Assembly: GCF_022827545.1 (NCBI RefSeq)
Contig: NZ_CP094669.1
Location: 2,756,001 to 2,820,000, forward strand
DNA from: Hymenobacter tibetensis
GTDB taxonomy: Bacteria > Bacteroidota > Bacteroidia > Cytophagales > Hymenobacteraceae
Direction: 5' to 3'
DNA length: 64,000 bases
Positions 60,580 through 64,000 of the stretch are shown piece by piece. The position numbers and the translations under genes are program-made. Below the pieces are notes generated by a model. The model ran no database searches. It was not told where the DNA came from and saw nothing but the letters and a program-made list of their open reading frames with translations. Each line of letters starts with the position of its first letter. The first letter of the stretch is position 1.

Positions 60580-62283
60580 ATGACGTTTCATCCGTCGAAA
60601 TTGCTGGCGTTGGCCGGTCTACTAGCTGCAGCACCTGCGGCAGTTCAGGCACAAACCACGCGCCCTAACACCCGCGGTAAGATTGAGGAGGCCGAAATTG
60701 AGATTGTAAAGGAGCGAGTGAATCAACTGCCAGAGGCCGCTCGCAACTTCGAGAAAATCAAGATTGACCCGCCGGCCAAAACGGCATCCAAAGTCGGCTA
60801 TACCTACCCGGATTTTCGCTTGCCGGCCGATCTGCTTAACCCCTCGGTGCGGGTGCTTACTATTCGGCAGGAAGAACCAGCTCCGCAGACCGGTAACTAC
60901 CTGAAAGCAGGGGTCGGCAACTACGGCACTTTTTTAGGCCGGGCACACCTGCACAACACGCGCAGCAACTCCGCCTCTTATGGCCTCGATCTGAACCATC
61001 TTGCTTCGGCCCGTGGCCCCATCGACAAGAAAAACTCCGGTCAGAGCCGCACTAGCTTGGACCTGCATGGCGAAACCTACAGTGGCGCTACGGCGCTCGG
61101 AGCCAAAGTGGAACTAGGCCGGGAACGGTACAACTTCTACGGGTACAACCGCGACGTAGCTATGCTGCCCGAAGCCGATAATCTCAAACAAACTTTCACC
61201 CGAGCTGGCGTAAAAGTATATGCTCGTAATCAGGCTCCGGAAACCACTTTTCAGTATGATTTGGGAGTAGGTTTTCGCCACTGGAACGACCGTTTCGAGG
61301 CCAAGGAAAACAATCTATATGCTACGCTGCGCTCGGCGTATGTGCTTGGGGAGAAGGGCCGGGTGAGTATCAATGGCGACTTGTCGTTCATTTCATTCGA
61401 GGACTCGTTGAAATACAACCGGCCTTATTTCCAAATCACACCGGCCTATGAAGCGACGCTGAACAGGCTGGCGGTGACTGTGGGTGCCACTATTGGCTAT
61501 ACCGGCGACACCATCCGGCAGGCTCAGCAGTTCAACGTGTACCCGGCGGTGCGGGTGGGCTATACCGTAACAGAAGACAAGTTTGTGGTCTATGGAGGCC
61601 TTGGCGGTGGCGTGGAACGAGTTACGATGTACGACCTTACCACCGAGAATCCGTGGTTGGCACCCAACCAACGCGTTGCGGATACGCGTCGTGGGCCAAC
61701 GGTATACTTTGGCTTCAACGCGGCACCAGCCCGCGCGCTGGAGGTGAATGCCCGCCTGACCCTAAGCAACGACCGGAACCTGTACTTCTATAACAACTCG
61801 CGCCGTGACTCCACCAAGTTCGACTTGGTGTATGACAAGAAGGCGACGCAATTAGTGAACATTCACGGTGAAATCATCTACAACGCGGCGGAAAAAACAC
61901 GCATTGGGTTGAAAGCTGACTACAACGGCTACAATGTGAAAACTCTGGCCGAAGCGTTTCACCGGCCGGCATTTCAGTCGGTGTTGTTTGCCACGCACAA
62001 CGTGTATGACAAGCTTTTGCTGGGCGCTGAACTCTACACCTACAGCTCTAGTTTTGGCTCTTCATTCCGGCGGCCGGTGGGTGGTCCGTTCCAGCCGCAG
62101 CGCGAAGTTGTCCGTCCCACTGACTCTGTGGTGGACCTGAACCTGCGCGGTGATTACCGCATTAAGGAAAATCTGTCCATCTTTGCCATGGGCAATAACC
62201 TCCTTGGTCGCAAGTACGAACGGTTTCTGAACTATCCGGTGAAAGGCATTAACGTGCTAGCCGGCGTGACCTACGACTTCTGA
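60580..62283 (+). CDS. outer-membrane beta-barrel, TonB-receptor-like without plug
   Basis: A 567-residue protein with a signal peptide ending in AAVQAQ. After an acidic helical N-terminal segment (about 30-75) come amphipathic strands typical of TonB-dependent-receptor barrels (GNYLKAGVGNYGTFLGRAHLHN; KVELGRERYNFYGYNRD) and a C-terminal beta-signal ending in VTYDF. No plug domain or TonB box is seen, so it is a barrel-only protein, perhaps a structural channel. It sits between the TPR and HU/SPOR genes on the same strand. Confidence 0.85.
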   Translation: MTFHPSKLLALAGLLAAAPAAVQAQTTRPNTRGKIEEAEIEIVKERVNQLPEAARNFEKIKIDPPAKTASKVGYTYPDFRLPADLLNPSVRVLTIRQEEPAPQTGNYLKAGVGNYGTFLGRAHLHNTRSNSASYGLDLNHLASARGPIDKKNSGQSRTSLDLHGETYSGATALGAKVELGRERYNFYGYNRDVAMLPEADNLKQTFTRAGVKVYARNQAPETTFQYDLGVGFRHWNDRFEAKENNLYATLRSAYVLGEKGRVSINGDLSFISFEDSLKYNRPYFQITPAYEATLNRLAVTVGATIGYTGDTIRQAQQFNVYPAVRVGYTVTEDKFVVYGGLGGGVERVTMYDLTTENPWLAPNQRVADTRRGPTVYFGFNAAPARALEVNARLTLSNDRNLYFYNNSRRDSTKFDLVYDKKATQLVNIHGEIIYNAAEKTRIGLKADYNGYNVKTLAEAFHRPAFQSVLFATHNVYDKLLLGAELYTYSSSFGSSFRRPVGGPFQPQREVVRPTDSVVDLNLRGDYRIKENLSIFAMGNNLLGRKYERFLNYPVKGINVLAGVTYDF

Positions 62284-62380
62284 GAAGAACACCCGCTATT
62301 GGGATATCAGTGCTTTGATGATGCAGCTGTAATCATCAAGTACTGAGCACCAAGCACTACCCACTTAATCCGACTACGCC

Positions 62381-63556
62381 TTGCCGCTATCCACCCATAT
62401 TCGCACCCTGCTTCGGGACCATGACTGCGTTATCATCCCTGATTTTGGCGGCCTGATTGCCGACTATGCGCCCGCTCGGGTTCACCCGGTGCGGCATACG
62501 CTGGCCCCTCCAGCCAAGCGCATTGCCTTCAATCAGTCGCTGACTCGCAACGATGGATTGTTGGTGGATGCGTTGAGTGTGCAACTGAATCTGAGCCCGG
62601 CCCAAGCCCGCCAGATGGTACGCGAAGCCGTAGCCCGGATGCAACAAGAGTTGGAAGCGAACCAACGGACCGAGCTTCCCGGTATTGGCATCTTCCGCCG
62701 GGCTGCTGGCCGCGGGCTGGAGTTTGAATACAGTGGGAGTGATAACCTGCTCAACGCCAGCTTTGGGTTGCCTGAGTTGGTAGCCCGCCCTGTGCGTGCC
62801 ACCGATGCCTTGCTTTCGCGGGAACGGCAGCCTGCCGTGCCGCAGCTTGCTTCAGGACGTGCCACACGCGGCATAAAATTCCTGCGTGGAGCAGTGGCTG
62901 CGGTTTTAGTTGGGTTGGTGTTCTCAGCTAATTACATGTTTGCCGATCAGCAGGGCTATTTGCCTGATGCATTGCGAATAAAAGAGTCTTCGGTAGAGAA
63001 GCAAGCCCCCCACGTTCGGGTGGAGCCAGTAGCGCAAACTGCTCCAGCCGTCAGCCAGCAGGAAGCGGCTTTAGCTACTACCAACAACTTTAAGGCCACC
63101 CGCCCCGTGGAAACGCCGCCAGCTCCCAAGCCCGCGGTAGTTGCCAAAGCCACTCCAACGGCAGCAGCTAAGCCGGCTGCGGCATTGCCCGCACACGATG
63201 GCCAAGGCCAGAAAAGCAAGCCCGCCAAAGCTGTTGCCAAGCCTGCTACGAAAGCGCCCGGTTGGGAAAAAGCTGCCGCCACCAATGCAACCGCCGCTAC
63301 CTCCGCCACGACAGTTAAAAGCCGCACCGGCCGTTACTACGTCATTGCGGGTTCGTATACCACGATGGTTAATGCCGAAAAAGGCCGCCAGGCGCTCGTG
63401 CGCTTAGGGCATCCGGCGCGCGTTATCACCCCGCCTGCTGGTAGCCGCCAGTACAAGCTTTCCGTGGCCGACTTCTCCGACCGCACTTCCGCTGACCGCC
63501 AAGCCACTATTCTGCGCAAGCGGATGGGCAATACTCTCTGGGTTCTCAACTACTAG
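62381..63556 (+). CDS. HU-like (CCDC81-type) and SPOR domain transmembrane protein
   Basis: A 391-residue bitopic membrane protein. It begins with TTG at 62381 (no ATG fits). The N-terminal domain (about 1-135) is HU/IHF-like of the HU-CCDC81 type: DHDCVIIPDFGGLIADYAPARVH, then AFNQSLTRNDGLLVDAL and LPGIGIFRRAAGRGLEFEYSG. One membrane helix follows at about 168-190. A long Ala/Pro/Lys-rich linker (about 200-315) leads to a SPOR domain (RYYVIAGSYTTMVNAEKGRQAL ... YKLSVADFSDR), which binds glycan strands stripped of peptides at the septum. The ExbB-like gene begins 1 nt after its stop. Confidence 0.9.
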   Translation: MPLSTHIRTLLRDHDCVIIPDFGGLIADYAPARVHPVRHTLAPPAKRIAFNQSLTRNDGLLVDALSVQLNLSPAQARQMVREAVARMQQELEANQRTELPGIGIFRRAAGRGLEFEYSGSDNLLNASFGLPELVARPVRATDALLSRERQPAVPQLASGRATRGIKFLRGAVAAVLVGLVFSANYMFADQQGYLPDALRIKESSVEKQAPHVRVEPVAQTAPAVSQQEAALATTNNFKATRPVETPPAPKPAVVAKATPTAAAKPAAALPAHDGQGQKSKPAKAVAKPATKAPGWEKAAATNATAATSATTVKSRTGRYYVIAGSYTTMVNAEKGRQALVRLGHPARVITPPAGSRQYKLSVADFSDRTSADRQATILRKRMGNTLWVLNY

Positions 63557-63557
63557 C

Positions 63558-64000
63558 ATGACGCTTTTGCTTTCCCTGCTGCTTCAAATGCAAGTTGGCA
63601 GTGCTCCCGCTGCTGCCGCTGATTCTTCTGCTACTGCCGCCAATGCCGCCGCCAACGCCGCGGCTGCCGACCTTTCCCTGATTGATTTGATAGTGAAAGG
63701 CGGCGGCATCATGATTCCGCTGTTTTTGCTGTCGTTCATCTCGCTCTACATCATCTTCGAGCGCTACATCACCATTCGCAAAGCCGCGGCAGTACCTGAG
63801 TCGTTCATGCCCGGCATTCGCAACCTGATGGTGAAAGGCGACTTGCAAGGTGCAAAAATGCTGTGCGCTCAAACGGCTACGCCGCTGGCCCGCATGATCG
63901 AGAAAGGCATCCGCCGTATCGGTTTGCCGCTCAAAGACATTGAAACCAGCGTAGAGAACGTTGGGAAAGTGGAAATTGCCCGCCTCGAAAAAAACATCAG
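63558..64000 (+). CDS. ExbB/TolQ/MotA-family proton channel (partial, cut by window end)
   Basis: The first 147 codons of a gene that runs off the window. After a short hydrophobic start and an Ala-rich stretch there is LIDLIVKGGGIMIPLFLLSFISLYIIFERYITIR, the first membrane helix typical of ExbB/TolQ, and then a cytoplasmic helical segment (AKMLCAQTATPLARMIEKGIRRIG). ExbB with ExbD uses the proton gradient to energise TonB; TolQ does the same for Tol. The ATG overlaps closely with the HU/SPOR stop, so the genes are probably co-transcribed. Its ExbD partners would be expected beyond the edge. Confidence 0.9.
   Translation, partial: MTLLLSLLLQMQVGSAPAAAADSSATAANAAANAAAADLSLIDLIVKGGGIMIPLFLLSFISLYIIFERYITIRKAAAVPESFMPGIRNLMVKGDLQGAKMLCAQTATPLARMIEKGIRRIGLPLKDIETSVENVGKVEIARLEKNI

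Overview
The window looks like chromosome from a GC-rich member of the Bacteroidota, closest in style to Hymenobacter (Cytophagales). This is an inference from gene content: SusC/SusD pairs, type IX secretion (T9SS) sorting domains, a hybrid two-component regulator, a sphingolipid-type PLP synthase, a bacillithiol deacetylase, a short primary sigma factor without region 1.1, and promoters of the form TTG/TTTG - about 19-21 nt - TAnnTTTG.

Region 1 (1-12 kb) looks like a sulfur/peptide scavenging locus. On the minus strand are an SsuD-like flavin monooxygenase and an APC permease. Divergent from them is a clear SAM-I (S-box) riboswitch with its own promoter, about 520 nt ahead of a SusC/SusD pair and a secreted M14 carboxypeptidase. 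Several long hairpin repeats sit in the gaps.

Region 2 (12-31 kb) is carbohydrate-active. A GH5-like hydrolase and a duplicated DUF4394 lipoprotein on the plus strand face a minus-strand polysaccharide utilisation locus. Its order is hybrid sensor/regulator, PfkB sugar kinase, SusC, SusD, GH30, GH5 with a ricin-type lectin and T9SS tail, GH30, GH30. The enzyme set suggests beta-glucan (beta-1,6/beta-1,3, for example fungal wall) degradation. Stem-loops stand at four of its gene junctions.

Region 3 (31-37 kb) is a variable island next to a tRNA-Met(CAT) gene. It holds an orphan gene, a DUF6056-type membrane protein flanked by two related hairpins, a serine recombinase remnant, an acyltransferase, and a tyrosine integrase broken by one frameshift in a G5 tract.

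Region 4 (37-54 kb) is core genome: START-like protein, LptF/LptG-type permease, rpsO, pnp, primary sigma factor, trxB, M23/LysM endopeptidase, bshB1, a seven-repeat T9SS protein, accC, a serine-palmitoyltransferase-like enzyme, a histone H1-like protein, tyrS and holA. Strong terminators separate many of them.

Region 5 (54-64 kb) has small poorly known genes, a BLUF blue-light sensor and a Nudix hydrolase. It ends in a same-strand envelope series: a large TPR protein, an outer-membrane beta-barrel, an HU-like/SPOR transmembrane protein and the start of an ExbB/TolQ proton channel. No rRNA, CRISPR array, complete insertion sequence or replication origin was seen.
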